Below, piece by piece: positions 41,810 to 51,429 of a stretch of 64,000 nt of DNA. Every line of letters begins with the position of its first letter. Within the stretch, counting starts at the first letter, position 1. Source of the stretch: Pseudomonas yamanorum (GTDB lineage: Bacteria > Pseudomonadota > Gammaproteobacteria > Pseudomonadales > Pseudomonadaceae); the NCBI RefSeq assembly GCF_013386765.1, contig NZ_JACARE010000006.1, positions 1-64,000 of the forward strand, written 5' to 3'. The translations under genes and the position numbers were made by a program. The notes under the pieces are model-generated. The model saw only the letters and a program-made list of their open reading frames with translations. It made no database searches and had not been told where the DNA came from.

Positions 41810-42978
41810 GCGAACCGGCGCAGCGAAAACGCCGACAAGTCGATGGCGCTTTTGCCGTCCACGCATTGCTGCGCCAATGCTTCGCCGATCGCGGCCGAGT
41901 GCTTGAAACCGTGCCCGGAGCAGGCGCTGACCACCGTCACGTTTTCCAGGTGCGGATGCTGGTCGATGATGAAACCGTAGTCCGGTGTCAGGGTGTAAGT
42001 GCAGACAGCCGTTTTCAGTACCTGAGAAGTCACACCGCCAACCTTGCCCGCGAGATGGGCGCTGAACATGGCGTCAGATTCGGCAGGGCTGACCTGTCGA
42101 TTGACCGCCTCGGGCGTGGTCACGACAGCACGTTGCTCGCAGGCGACCTTCATACTGTGTTCCCCGGCAATCGGCGGGAAGCCGTAGCAGTTGTCGTCCT
42201 CGCCCGGCCCGTGGGCAAGAATGAAGGTGGGTGAGTTCGGGGGGAATACCGATGGCTCGGCCAGCTTGAACCAGTACAGGTTCTGGCGGCACACCGTCAG
42301 CAGCGTATCGAAGGGGGCGCCGAGCAACTCGGCGCTCCACATGCCGGCGCAGACGATCACCTTGCCGGCGCGCACTGTGTGCGTCTCTGTGCTGATGGTC
42401 ACCTCGCCGTTGTCCGATTGCAGCTGGCTGACCACGGCGCCGGTCAGTGTCTCAGCCCCCAGTTGGCGGGCAAGGGTCAGTTGGGCCTCAATGCAGCGCT
42501 CAGGCTTGACGTAGCCGCCACCCGGTTCGAAATAGCCCACGGCATTGTCTTCAAGCCCGGCAAATTGCGCAAAGCGCCCGCGAATCTGTTCGGCGTTCAG
42601 CACCTCATGGGGAATGCCGTAGGCCTTGCCCAGCTCGATGGTCTGGCGGGTGAAGTCCGCGATACCGTGCTGTGGAGCGGCGGGTTCGCCACTGCTCATG
42701 ACCAGCACGCCGCATTGCTCGAACAGGCTCACATCCAGCTCGGCTTCCAGCTCGCGCCAGATCTGTTGCGAGCGGATCACCAGCGGCACATAGGCCGCCC
42801 CTTCGCCGACGGCCTGGCGGGTGATGCGCGTGTCGCCATGGCTGGAACCCTGGTCATGGGGTGGCGCAAAGCGGTCGATGCCAATGGCGTGAACCCCGCG
42901 CCGGGCCAGTTGATAGAGCGTGGCAGCGCCCATGGCGCCGAGTCCGATCACGGCTACGTCGTAGTGCAGCGCTGGCAT
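41806..42978 (-). CDS. solA: N-methyl-L-tryptophan oxidase / sarcosine oxidase-like
   Basis: A 390-residue monomeric sarcosine-oxidase-family flavoenzyme. FAD motif AVIGLGAMGAATL (residues 9-21), and the covalent flavinylation Cys is visible: Cys326 in TAVCTYTLTPD, equivalent to MSOX Cys315. Oxidises N-methyl amino acids with O2, giving formaldehyde and H2O2; N-methyltryptophan (SolA/MTOX) is the closest annotation, but other N-methylated amines are equally possible. The gene symbol is tentative. It is unlinked to a soxBDAG operon. Confidence 0.83.
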   Translation of the reverse strand: MPALHYDVAVIGLGAMGAATLYQLARRGVHAIGIDRFAPPHDQGSSHGDTRITRQAVGEGAAYVPLVIRSQQIWRELEAELDVSLFEQCGVLVMSSGEPAAPQHGIADFTRQTIELGKAYGIPHEVLNAEQIRGRFAQFAGLEDNAVGYFEPGGGYVKPERCIEAQLTLARQLGAETLTGAVVSQLQSDNGEVTISTETHTVRAGKVIVCAGMWSAELLGAPFDTLLTVCRQNLYWFKLAEPSVFPPNSPTFILAHGPGEDDNCYGFPPIAGEHSMKVACEQRAVVTTPEAVNRQVSPAESDAMFSAHLAGKVGGVTSQVLKTAVCTYTLTPDYGFIIDQHPHLENVTVVSACSGHGFKHSAAIGEALAQQCVDGKSAIDLSAFSLRRFA

Positions 42979-43012
42979 ATCCTGACTCCTTCAGAAGGGG
43001 GAGCCGACCGTA

Positions 43013-43462
43013 TCACGCACACGGCACCGGCGTCGTCGCCACTTGATAGCGTTGATCAAAATCATCCGCCAACTGCTCCAGCGTCACCTCGCCCAAACGC
43101 TGCAGCAATAACGCCTGGGCGTCATCAAAGGCCTGGTTCAGCGCGGCATTCACGGCCTGTTCCACCAGGCACTGCGGGTGATCGGTAGACAGGCCGACCG
43201 CAAAGATCGACGAGGTGCCCAGGGCGTTGTGGATGTCCAGCAAGGTGATTTCGCTCAGCGGCTTGCCCAGCATCCAGCCGCCCTGGTGGCCTTTCTCCGA
43301 GCGCACATAACCCTTTTCCTTGAGCAGGCCCAAAGTGCGGCGTACCACCACCGCGTTGGTACCGAGCATCTGCGCGATGGTCTCCGAGGTGGCGCGTTCT
43401 TCATGGCGGCCCATGTGGATCAGCACGTGGAGCATGCGTGATAGGCGGGTGTCGTTTCTCAT
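43013..43462 (-). CDS. Rrf2 family transcriptional regulator
   Basis: A 149-residue Rrf2 winged-helix protein: MRNDTRLSRMLHVLIHMGRH, TSETIAQMLGTNAVVVRRTL, GHQGGWMLGKPLSEITLLDI. It has only one or two cysteines (Cys near HPQCLVEQ), so an IscR/NsrR-type cluster is doubtful; the YwnA/CymR-like subgroup is likelier. Divergent from the thioredoxin-reductase-like gene, which it probably represses and which could supply the redox or thiol signal. Confidence 0.88.
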   Translation of the reverse strand: MRNDTRLSRMLHVLIHMGRHEERATSETIAQMLGTNAVVVRRTLGLLKEKGYVRSEKGHQGGWMLGKPLSEITLLDIHNALGTSSIFAVGLSTDHPQCLVEQAVNAALNQAFDDAQALLLQRLGEVTLEQLADDFDQRYQVATTPVPCA

Positions 43463-43606
43463 CTGCAGGCCTCTGGATTTCCTGCCCGAAAGTATCGTTC
43501 GTAACGATTGGAGTTGCGAGACTCTTGACGAAGTATTTTTATGTAACTTATGGTGTGTCGTGAGTGCCCGGCAACCGCTGCAAGGGCCACCAGAGAGGTC
43601 ATCTTC

Positions 43607-44494
43607 ATGGTTTACGACGTGATTATCGTGGGCGGCAGCTACGCCGGAATGTCGGCCGGCCTGCAACTGGCACGGGCCCGGCGCAAGGTGCTGGTGATTG
43701 ATGCCGGGCAGCGGCGCAACCGTTTTGCGGCCACCTCCCATGGTTTCCTCAGCCAGGATGGGCAGCCGCCGGAGCTGATCGCGGCTGAAGGGCGAGGGCA
43801 GTTGATGGAGTACCCGACGGTGACCTGGGTGCAAGACACGGCCGTCGAGGCGACTCGCAGCCAGGACGGTTTTTGGGTGCAAACCCGCTGTAATGGTGGG
43901 TTCAACGCTCGGCGCTTGATTCTCGCCACCGGCGTGGTGGATGAATTGCCCGAGGTCGACGGCCTGCAAGAGCGTTGGGGCAAACATGTATTCCACTGCC
44001 CCTATTGCCACGGTTATGAGCTGGATCAGGGCCGCATCGGCGTATTGGCGACTTCACCGTTGGCGATGCATCACGCGATGCTGCTGCCGGACTGGGGCAC
44101 CACCACGCTGTTCACCAACGGCGTATTTGTGCCGGATGCCGAGCAGCAGGCGCAGTTGGATCGGCGCGCAGTTCGTGTTGAAAGCCAGTGGGTGCGGCGG
44201 ATTGTCGGTGAGCGGGCGGATGTCGAATTGGCAGACGGCCGGGTGATCGCCCTGGACGGCATCTTCACGATGTCCCGTACCCGCATGGCCAGCCCGTTGG
44301 CCGAGCAGTTGGGGTGTGAATGTGTCGAAGGACCGACCGGGCCTTATCTCCTCACCAACGACACGCGCCAGACCACAGTGCCCGGCGTGTATGCCTGTGG
44401 AGATGCCAACCTGGCTGGTGGCTCGGTAGCGCTGGCGGTCGGCGAGGGTGTGCGCGCCGGGGTAGGCGCGCACTTTTCGATGATTTTCAGCTGA
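43607..44494 (+). CDS. thioredoxin reductase-like FAD oxidoreductase (CPYC)
   Basis: A 295-residue flavoprotein of the TrxR-like family: FAD motif DVIIVGGSYAGMSAGLQL (residues 4-21), redox disulfide Cys131-Pro-Tyr-Cys134 in HCPYCHGYEL, and GVYACGDANLAGG as the second FAD segment. The expected NADPH-binding GxGxxA is absent (GRIGVLATSPLAMHHA). This combination resembles the GliT/HlmI/DepH dithiol oxidases, which oxidise dithiols with O2. Function therefore inferred as dithiol/disulfide oxidation rather than NADPH-dependent thioredoxin reduction. Divergent from Rrf2. Confidence 0.82.
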   Translation: MVYDVIIVGGSYAGMSAGLQLARARRKVLVIDAGQRRNRFAATSHGFLSQDGQPPELIAAEGRGQLMEYPTVTWVQDTAVEATRSQDGFWVQTRCNGGFNARRLILATGVVDELPEVDGLQERWGKHVFHCPYCHGYELDQGRIGVLATSPLAMHHAMLLPDWGTTTLFTNGVFVPDAEQQAQLDRRAVRVESQWVRRIVGERADVELADGRVIALDGIFTMSRTRMASPLAEQLGCECVEGPTGPYLLTNDTRQTTVPGVYACGDANLAGGSVALAVGEGVRAGVGAHFSMIFS

Positions 44495-44498
44495 GGTT

Positions 44499-45029
44499 TC
44501 AGTGCTGGGTTGAGTCGGTGATATTGAATTTCCCATCGCCGATTTCTGCAGTTTGCTCATCGCCAAAACGATCAATCCATTCGAATTTGCAGTGGTTGAA
44601 GGTCCCTTCAATGTGTGGCGTGTGGGGCTTGAGTGTAAATTCGACGGTGCCTTGATGGGCTTTGACGATTACACCGCTGGTTTGGCGGATATAACGCAGT
44701 TCAACGTCGGTATTGCCTGGGCCCAAATGGTGTACGCCGTTCGGGGTGCCCTCGAGAATCCTGACAGCAATGATGACCTTGGGATCATTGATGGGAGGGT
44801 CGTATTCGTCTTGTATGCCATTGAAGACCCAATACGCAGGGAACTCGGGTGATGGGGATTCTTTCCAGAGGTTGACAATCTCTGCATCGAATTTTTTGTA
44901 TGACGGAACTGAGGCGTTCACCTTGGCCGTGAGTGTTCCGCGCGCAGCAGGCGTGGCGGTGTTGATCCAAGGTTGGCTGAGCTTTTCAATCTCGGCCGTG
45001 GGCGTGGGGCGATTGGTTTTCTGAGTCAT
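44499..45029 (-). CDS. hypothetical protein
   Basis: A 176-residue soluble protein without signal peptide or membrane segment. I do not recognise the family. It is mostly beta-like (TLTAKVNASVPSYKKFDAEI; DVELRYIRQTSGVIVKAHQG; GTFNHCKFEWIDRFGDEQTA), reminiscent of a lectin- or Ig-like sandwich, and contains EFPAYWVFNGIQDEYDPP near the middle. Convergent with the oxidoreductase gene, 4 bp from its stop. MTQKTNRP at 45029 starts the protein. Confidence 0.6.
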   Translation of the reverse strand: MTQKTNRPTPTAEIEKLSQPWINTATPAARGTLTAKVNASVPSYKKFDAEIVNLWKESPSPEFPAYWVFNGIQDEYDPPINDPKVIIAVRILEGTPNGVHHLGPGNTDVELRYIRQTSGVIVKAHQGTVEFTLKPHTPHIEGTFNHCKFEWIDRFGDEQTAEIGDGKFNITDSTQH

Positions 45030-45160
45030 GGTTGTCGCTCCTGAGGGCGGGCTCACCCTTGATGGGGTGAGATCGCCCTGATCTTAGGCGCGACAGGTGT
45101 CGTCAGATACTGTCAACGTTGACAGGTATCAAAGGCGAGAAATGCATAGAAGCAGGCTAT

Positions 45161-46510
45161 TCAGCGCACCAGGCACGGGCGCTTGTTATCGAACGTCCAG
45201 CCCGGAATCATGAACTGCATCGCCACGCTGTCATTGCGTGCACCCAGGCCCATGCCTTTGTACAGCTCATGGGCGTGGGCCACGGCATCCATGTCGATAT
45301 CCACCCCCAGGCCCGGCTTGGCCGGAACCTTGATATGCCCGTCGACAATCTTCAGCGGCGCCTTGGTCAGGCGCTGGCCGTCCTGCCAGATCCAGTGGGT
45401 GTCGATGGCGGTGATTTCCCCCGGTGCGGCGGCGGCCACCTGGGTGAACATCGCCAGGGAAATGTCGAAGTGATTGTTCGAGTGCGAGCCCCAGGTCAGG
45501 CCCCATTCGTGGCACATCTGCGCCACTCGCACCGAGCCTTGCATGGTCCAGAAGTGCGGGTCGGCGAGGGGAATGTCCACCGACTGCAACTGGATCGCGT
45601 GGCCCATTTCCCGCCAGTCGGTGGCGATCATGTTGGTAGCGGTGGGCAGCCCGGTGGCACGGCGGAACTCGGCCATGACTTCGCGCCCGGAGTAACCGTT
45701 TTCTGCACCGCAAGGGTCTTCGGCGTAGGCCAGCACGTGATGCTGGTCGCGGCACAGGGCGATGGCTTCTTTCAGCGACCAGGCGCCGTTGGGGTCCAGG
45801 GTGATGCGCGCATCGGGGAAGCGTTCGGCCAGTGCGGTGACCGCCTCGATTTCCTCGGCGCCGCGCAGTACGCCGCCCTTGAGTTTGAAATCGTTGAAGC
45901 CGTATTGCGCCTTGGCCGCCTCTGCCAGGCGCACGATTGCGTCGGGGGTCATGGCTTGCTCATGTCGCAGGCGGAACCAGTCTTCGGCATTGTCTTCGCT
46001 GCGATACGCCAGGTCGGTTTGCTGGCGATCACCGATGTAGAACAGGTAGCCGAGCATCTTCACCGCGTCGCGCTGCTGGCCTTCACCGAGCAATGCCGCT
46101 ACCGGCACTTCAAGGAACTGGCCGAGCAAATCCAGAAGTGCTGCTTCCATCGCCGTGACGGCATGGATGGTGATGCGCAGGTCAAAGGTCTGCAAACCCC
46201 GGCCCGCCGAATCCCGTGCGGCGAAGGTCTGGCGCATGGCATTGAGAATGCTCTGGTACTGGCCGATGGGCTTGCCGATCACCAGGCTGCGGGCGTCTTC
46301 CAGGGTCTCGCGGATGCGTTCGCCGCCGGGCACTTCACCGACGCCGGTACGGCCGGCGCTGTCGGTGAGGATCACGATATTGCGCGTAAAAAATGGCCCG
46401 TGGGCGCCGCTGAGGTTGAGCAGCATGCTGTCGTGGCCGGCCACCGGGATGACTTGCAGGCCGGTAACCACCGGGGCGCCGTTGGCGTGGTGCTGGTGTT
46501 CTGTGTTCAT
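45161..46510 (-). CDS. gudD: glucarate dehydratase
   Basis: A 449-residue enolase-superfamily enzyme dehydrating D-glucarate (and L-idarate) to 5-keto-4-deoxy-D-glucarate. All catalytic residues of E. coli GudD are found at a constant +4 offset: Lys209/Lys211 (FKLKGG), metal ligands Asp239, Glu264 and Asn293, and the Asp317/His343 dyad (WGSHSNNHF). 10 bp downstream of the MFS transporter gene: same operon. Confidence 0.95.
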   Translation of the reverse strand: MNTEHQHHANGAPVVTGLQVIPVAGHDSMLLNLSGAHGPFFTRNIVILTDSAGRTGVGEVPGGERIRETLEDARSLVIGKPIGQYQSILNAMRQTFAARDSAGRGLQTFDLRITIHAVTAMEAALLDLLGQFLEVPVAALLGEGQQRDAVKMLGYLFYIGDRQQTDLAYRSEDNAEDWFRLRHEQAMTPDAIVRLAEAAKAQYGFNDFKLKGGVLRGAEEIEAVTALAERFPDARITLDPNGAWSLKEAIALCRDQHHVLAYAEDPCGAENGYSGREVMAEFRRATGLPTATNMIATDWREMGHAIQLQSVDIPLADPHFWTMQGSVRVAQMCHEWGLTWGSHSNNHFDISLAMFTQVAAAAPGEITAIDTHWIWQDGQRLTKAPLKIVDGHIKVPAKPGLGVDIDMDAVAHAHELYKGMGLGARNDSVAMQFMIPGWTFDNKRPCLVR

Positions 46511-46520
46511 CGTGTAGTCC

Positions 46521-47870
46521 TTATTTGCTCAAGACGGGGGCGGGTTGCAGCACGCTGCTGGTGGTCGGGCCGGGCAGGGTCCTGGCGAAGAACACCAGGA
46601 TCGCCGCAAGGATTGACGTGCCCGCCAGGCCATACAAACCGCCCTGGATCGAACCGGTGGTCTGTTCCAGAAAGCCGAAGGTGGTGGGCGCGACAAACCC
46701 GCCGAGGTTGCCGATGGAGTTGATCAGCGCGATCACTGCGGCGGCGATCCGTGCATCCAGGTAACCCTGGGGAATCGGCCAGAACAGCGAGGACGCCGAT
46801 TTGAAGCCAATCGCTGCAAAGCAGATGGCGATAAACGCAAAGATCGGCCCGCCGGTGGTGGACAGGAACATGCCGATCGCGGCGATCACCAGTGCGGCAG
46901 CGACCCACGCCTGCTGGAACTTGAACTTGCCCGCCAGTGCGGCGAAGGCGTACATCGCGATGATCGAAATCAGCCACGGGATGGAGTTGTAGAAACCCAC
47001 CTGGATGTCGCTCAGGTCGCCCATCTTCTTGATGATGCTCGGCAGCCAGAAGGTGGCGGCGTAGATCGTCAGCTGGATGCAGAAGTACAGGGCGCAGAAC
47101 AGCATGATCTGGCGGTCCTTGAGCAGCTTGCCCAGGGTCGGCTTGATCGTGGTGGCGGCGTCTCGCTCGCGCTGTTCGCGGTCGATCTCGCCCACCAGTG
47201 CGTCCTTCTCTTCAAGGCTCAGCCACTTGGCGTCGTGGGGCTTGGAGTCGAGCCAGAACCACACGAAAAAGCACAGCAGCACCGAGGCCATGCCTTCGAT
47301 GATGTACATCCATTGCCAGCCATGCAGGCCCAGCCCGGTGATTTGCAGCAGCACGCCAGACAGGGGGCCGGAGATCAGCGAGGCGAGGGCCGAGCCGCTG
47401 AGGAAGATCGCAATCGCCTTGCCGCGCTCGACGCCGGGCAGCCAGCGGGTGAAGTAGTAGATCACCCCGGGGAAGAAGCCGGCCTCGGCCACACCCAGCA
47501 GGAAGCGCAGGATGTAGAAGTGGGTTTCGTTCTGGATAAACGCCATCAGCGTGGCGGTGATGCCCCAGGTGAACATGATGCGGGTCAGCCAGATGCGCGC
47601 GCCGACTTTTTGCAGGAGCATGTTGGAGGGTACTTCGAACAGCGCGTAGCCGATGAAGAACAACCCGGCGCCGAAGCCGTAGGCGGCTGCACCAATGCCC
47701 AGGTCGTGTTCCATGTGGGTACGCACAAAGCCGATGTTGACGCGGTCGATGTAGTTGACGATGAACATGATCACGAACAGCGGGAGCACGTGGCTCTTCA
47801 CTTTCTTGATCGCGCGGGCCAGGACCGGGTCGGTGGCAGGCGCAGCTGTCGCAGGGCTGGAAGGGGTCAC
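46521..47870 (-). CDS. gudP: D-glucarate/galactarate-type MFS transporter
   Basis: A 449-residue major facilitator of the ACS (anion:cation symporter) family, with 12 hydrophobic segments and N-terminal [21 protein letters not shown], then [19 protein letters not shown]. The operon with gudD supports glucarate uptake (GudP-like), though tartrate or other aldarate transport is possible. It probably starts with GTG, preceded by GGGAG nine bases upstream. Confidence 0.85.
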   Translation of the reverse strand: MTPSSPATAAPATDPVLARAIKKVKSHVLPLFVIMFIVNYIDRVNIGFVRTHMEHDLGIGAAAYGFGAGLFFIGYALFEVPSNMLLQKVGARIWLTRIMFTWGITATLMAFIQNETHFYILRFLLGVAEAGFFPGVIYYFTRWLPGVERGKAIAIFLSGSALASLISGPLSGVLLQITGLGLHGWQWMYIIEGMASVLLCFFVWFWLDSKPHDAKWLSLEEKDALVGEIDREQRERDAATTIKPTLGKLLKDRQIMLFCALYFCIQLTIYAATFWLPSIIKKMGDLSDIQVGFYNSIPWLISIIAMYAFAALAGKFKFQQAWVAAALVIAAIGMFLSTTGGPIFAFIAICFAAIGFKSASSLFWPIPQGYLDARIAAAVIALINSIGNLGGFVAPTTFGFLEQTTGSIQGGLYGLAGTSILAAILVFFARTLPGPTTSSVLQPAPVLSK

Positions 47871-47948
47871 GAGGTAAAACTCCCACTGATTATTGTTGTG
47901 CGGGGGATAGGCTCGGGTTGCCGGAGATGTCTGACAACTTGATAGACA

Positions 47949-48105
47949 TCATACAACTGCAATTTCAGAGATGGCAACACTTTGTAGGAGCAAGCTTGCT
48001 CGCGATAAACGCCAACGATTACGCGGTTATGTTGGAGAATTACGGTGTGGTGGGTTTTTTCGCGAGCAAACTCGCTCCTACAGGTATTTGTTTGTTGTCA
48101 TACAA
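47949..48105. promoter_or_regulatory. shared tcatacaa motifs, putative GntR operators
   Basis: The octamer tcatacaa occurs at 47949-47956 (near gudP) and 48098-48105 (near the FadR gene), each within an imperfect TTG...CAA palindrome. It is compatible with a FadR-type regulator binding both divergent promoters; the REPIN at 47982 lies between. Confidence 0.4.
47982..48083. repeat. REPIN-like inverted repeat (tgtaggagcaagcttgctcgc family)
   Basis: The arms ttgtaggagcaagcttgctc and gcgagcaaactcgctcctaca are nearly complementary. The interior contains aacgccaacgattacgc, shared with the sister copy at 61267. It is in the regulatory gap between gudP and its regulator gene. Confidence 0.85.
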
Positions 48106-48159
48106 GTAGGTGCGCATAAAAATGCTAGTATCGCCAGGCGCCCCTGAACGGAATTCCTG

Positions 48160-48870
48160 ATGCAAACCCCAACCTCGGCACCTCAGCGCAAGCGCTCTCC
48201 GGGCCTTGCCCATGACATCGTCACCGCCTTGACCCAGCAGATTCTCCTGGGGCAAATGGCACCGGGCGAGAAGCTGCCGTCCGAGTCGGCCATCGTTGGC
48301 GAGTACGGCGTCAGTCGCACGGTGGTACGCGAAGCACTCTCCAAACTGCAGGCTGCCGGGCTGGTGGAAACCCGCCACGGTGTCGGCACCTTCGTATTGG
48401 AACGCGATGAGCGCCACGGCCTGCACCTGACCCACGACACCGCCGCCAGCGTGCGCGGTATTCTGGAGTTGCGCATGGGCCTGGAAACCCAGGCGGCCGC
48501 GCTGGCGGCCTTGCGTCGTACCGATGAACAACTGCAGCAGATGCGCCAGGCGCTGGATGATTACCAGGACTCACTGGCCAACAACGACAGCGCCGTTGAG
48601 CCCGACGTGCGCTTCCATCGGCTGATCGCCCAGGCCACCGGCAATACCTATTTCACCGATGTGATTTATCACCTGGGCAACTCGGTGATCCCGCGCACCC
48701 GGATCAACGCCGAAGAGCGCGGCGACGCGGATTTGATGGAGCTGGGGCGGCTGGCGAACCTGGAGCACGAAGCGATCCTGAAAGCCATCCGCCGCCAGGA
48801 CCCGGACGCGGCCAGAGCCGCCATGCTGCTGCATTTGAGCAACAGCCTGGAGCGGATGACCGGGGAGTAG
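48160..48870 (+). CDS. FadR/GntR family regulator of glucarate genes
   Basis: A 236-residue GntR-family protein of the FCD/FadR subfamily: winged HTH at about residues 12-75 (LLGQMAPGEKLPSESAIVGE; VREALSKLQAAGLVETRHGV) and an FCD effector domain from about 90 to 225 with metal-site-like His residues (RFHRLIAQ). Divergent from gudP-gudD; likely their repressor, relieved by glucarate or a derived intermediate. Confidence 0.88.
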   Translation: MQTPTSAPQRKRSPGLAHDIVTALTQQILLGQMAPGEKLPSESAIVGEYGVSRTVVREALSKLQAAGLVETRHGVGTFVLERDERHGLHLTHDTAASVRGILELRMGLETQAAALAALRRTDEQLQQMRQALDDYQDSLANNDSAVEPDVRFHRLIAQATGNTYFTDVIYHLGNSVIPRTRINAEERGDADLMELGRLANLEHEAILKAIRRQDPDAARAAMLLHLSNSLERMTGE

Positions 48871-48876
48871 GCGAGC

Positions 48877-49719
48877 TTATTTGCTGTCCAGGAAGTCCAG
48901 CAATGCGGCGTTGAACAGGGCCGGGTCCTGCAGGAATGCGAAGTGGCTGGTGTTCGGCAGAATCAGCAGGCCCGCACCCGGAATGGTCGAGGCGATGTAC
49001 TCGGTGTGTTCACGCTTGATCGCCTCATCGTGGTCGCCGTCGACAATCAGGATCGGGGTCTTGATGGCCGCCAGTTGCGCGTCTGTCCAGTTAGGCTGGC
49101 TGGCCCACATATGGCTGATCTGCTCGACGAAGGCGTCGTACTCTTTCGGCGTCGGCGAGAGTTTGGCGTACTCTTTGCCGGCGCGTTCGATGAAGGCAGC
49201 GAAGGTCGGATTCTTCTCTACGCCATCCTTGACCCCGGACGTCTGGGTGTTGGCGGCAAAGGCAAACACCTTGCCGATTCGGTCCGGGTGGCGCAGGGCA
49301 AGATCGATGCCGATGATGGCGCCGTCGCTCCAGCCGACGATATCGGCACGGGGGATTTTCAGGCTGTCGAGCACAGCGACCACATCATCGGCCATCAGGT
49401 CGTAACCGTAGGGTTTTTCGTCCCGGGAGCTGCGCCCGTGGCCACGACTGTCGAGGCTGATGACCGTGTGTTTGGCGGCCAGCGCCTTGACCTGGTTGCC
49501 CCAGTAGTCGGAATTGGACAGGCCGCCGTGCAGCAGGATTACCGGCGAGCCATGCCCGGTTTTGGTGTAGTAGACCTTGATGCCGTTGACGGCTGCATAG
49601 CCGGTTTCGGCACCCGCAATCGGTGCCGGGGTCGGCGGAAGGGCCTCCCACCGTTCTGCGGCATTAACCGCAGAGAAAGACAGCAAAAGGCAGGCGGTTG
49701 CCAATAAGCGAAGTGACAT
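48877..49719 (-). CDS. secreted alpha/beta hydrolase
   Basis: A 280-residue protein: signal peptide MSLRLLATACLLLSFSAVNA, then an alpha/beta-hydrolase domain with HGG oxyanion motif (ILLHGGLSN), nucleophile Ser131 in VGWSDGA, and terminal His in NTSHFAF. Similar to BioH/haloperoxidase-type esterases but exported. Substrate unknown. Convergent with the FadR gene (6 bp). Confidence 0.85.
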   Translation of the reverse strand: MSLRLLATACLLLSFSAVNAAERWEALPPTPAPIAGAETGYAAVNGIKVYYTKTGHGSPVILLHGGLSNSDYWGNQVKALAAKHTVISLDSRGHGRSSRDEKPYGYDLMADDVVAVLDSLKIPRADIVGWSDGAIIGIDLALRHPDRIGKVFAFAANTQTSGVKDGVEKNPTFAAFIERAGKEYAKLSPTPKEYDAFVEQISHMWASQPNWTDAQLAAIKTPILIVDGDHDEAIKREHTEYIASTIPGAGLLILPNTSHFAFLQDPALFNAALLDFLDSK

Positions 49720-50005
49720 GGCGATTCCTTTTTCAGTGTGCAGCGAGAAGTCATCCCGACGGATGTGGGCTCGACTCTAGCACCCTGCGAGCTGTCGAAA
49801 ACACGCATTTTTTCCTATCAAAATCCGCCGTTGAAAAGAAAAAAATAGCGTTATATCAATGGAATAAAATCGTCTTTTGCATTAGCGGAGCAAAGGTTTC
49901 AACTGGTGGTTTTGCGTCGTTTCTCTCCAGGGGCATTTTCTTCAATACCTGGATTCGTCCGCCCCTTAAGGTTCAGCTCATATCGCACAACAAAAAGGAA
50001 CTGCA

Positions 50006-50593
50006 ATGAGCTTGATCATTTCCATGGCCGCCTTCGCCCTGGCCACGTCCATCACCCCGGGACCGGTGAATGTGGTGGCCATCAGTTCAGGAGCGCGCTT
50101 CGGGTTTGCCGCCAGCCAAAAGCATGTGGCCGGTGCCGCGCTGGGATTTACCTTGCTGCTGGTATTGATTGGCCTGGGGCTGCATGAGGTGCTGGTGCGC
50201 TGGCCGCTGCTGACCCAATTGATTCAATGGGGCGGGGTGGCGTTCCTGTTGTACATGGCCTGGAAACTGGCGGTGGATGATGGGCGCCTGGAGGCAGACG
50301 GCACGGCCACGGCGCCATCGATGCTCTATGGGGCGATCATGCAGTGGCTCAATCCCAAGGCGTGGCTGGCGTGTGTGGCGGGGATGGGCTTGTTCGTGGC
50401 CGACGGCGATGCGCAACAGGTCTGGCTGTTTGCGACGATCTACCTGGTGATCTGCTACCTGTCGGTGGCGTGCTGGGCTTACGCCGGGACGTTCCTGCGA
50501 CGCTACCTGAGCAACCCTCGGGGCATGCGCCTGTTCAATCGCTCGATGGCGGGGTTGCTGGTGGCCAGCGTGGGGTATCTGTTACTGGCCTGA
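50006..50593 (+). CDS. LysE/RhtB family exporter
   Basis: A 195-residue amino-acid exporter with about five to six hydrophobic segments. Family motifs are ATSITPGPVNVVAISSGARFG (about residues 13-33) and WLNPKAWLACVAGMGLF (near 113). RhtB-type proteins export homoserine, threonine or similar amino acids. AAAAAGGA precedes the ATG. Convergent and practically abutting the AraC gene, which could regulate other loci. Confidence 0.87.
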   Translation: MSLIISMAAFALATSITPGPVNVVAISSGARFGFAASQKHVAGAALGFTLLLVLIGLGLHEVLVRWPLLTQLIQWGGVAFLLYMAWKLAVDDGRLEADGTATAPSMLYGAIMQWLNPKAWLACVAGMGLFVADGDAQQVWLFATIYLVICYLSVACWAYAGTFLRRYLSNPRGMRLFNRSMAGLLVASVGYLLLA

Positions 50594-50594
50594 C

Positions 50595-51419
50595 TCAGCC
50601 GCGATATTGCCCCGGCGTTGCTGCGAGGTGCTGCTTGAACGTGCGCTGGAAGTGCGCCTGATCGGCAAACCCGGCGGCCAGTGCCACGTCGGCGATCAGC
50701 CCGCCATTGCGCAACTGGGTGCGCGCAAACTGGATGCGCCGGTTGACCAGGAACGCATGGGGCGTCATGCCGTAATACTGTTTGAACGCGCGGATCAGGT
50801 ACGACGGTGACAACTCGGCCGCCTGGCAAATGTCCTCAAGCTTCAAGGCCTCGGTGCAATGCTCGCGTATGTAGTCGGCGGCCCGTTCCAGCTTGTGATT
50901 GACCTCGCGCACCGGTGTTGCCGACGGGTTGAGGCGTTGTTGCACTTCAGTGAAAAAACTCACCACCGCGCTCTGCTTGTGCAGGTGTTCGGCCTGCTCG
51001 TCCAGCAGCACTTCATACAGCTCGATCAGGCCGTCATACAGCACGACGTCACGGGTATGGGTGGCGGTAAAGGCGCGAAAGCCTTCGTCGGTGCTGAAGC
51101 CGAGCTGGTGCTGCAGGTCCGTCAGCCAGGCCGTGTCGATGTACAGCATGTGATACGACCAGGGCTGGTCGCAAATCGGATTGCAGGCGTGGACATCGCC
51201 AGGGTTCATCAGCACCACGGTGCCGGCGCTGATCTGGAAGGTGGACGCCCCGTGGATATACAGGCTCTGCCCGGCGGTGATCGCGCCGATCGAGAAATGC
51301 TCGTGGGAGTGGCGGGTGTAGCAGACCTTGCGCCCGTCGGCGATGGTGCGCGCCTCGATAAACGGCAACTGCTCGTCGCGCCAGAAGGCGGGGGCCGTGC
51401 TGTAGGGATTCAGGGACAT
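50595..51419 (-). CDS. AraC family transcriptional regulator
   Basis: A 274-residue protein with an N-terminal cupin-like effector domain (about residues 20-120: RHSHEHFSIGAITAGQSLYI) and a C-terminal double HTH (ERAADYIREHCTEALKLEDI; LSPSYLIRAFKQYYGMTPHA; ADVALAAGFADQAHFQRTFK). Divergent from nothing; its targets may be the adjacent LysE exporter, as is frequent for RhtB/AraC pairs. Confidence 0.87.
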   Translation of the reverse strand: MSLNPYSTAPAFWRDEQLPFIEARTIADGRKVCYTRHSHEHFSIGAITAGQSLYIHGASTFQISAGTVVLMNPGDVHACNPICDQPWSYHMLYIDTAWLTDLQHQLGFSTDEGFRAFTATHTRDVVLYDGLIELYEVLLDEQAEHLHKQSAVVSFFTEVQQRLNPSATPVREVNHKLERAADYIREHCTEALKLEDICQAAELSPSYLIRAFKQYYGMTPHAFLVNRRIQFARTQLRNGGLIADVALAAGFADQAHFQRTFKQHLAATPGQYRG

Positions 51420-51429
51420 GATCCACCGT

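Noticed and set aside
45119..46723. Long open frame antisense to gudD
   Set aside because: GudD has all catalytic residues and proper RBS/operon context on the other strand; the antisense translation has no recognisable domain.
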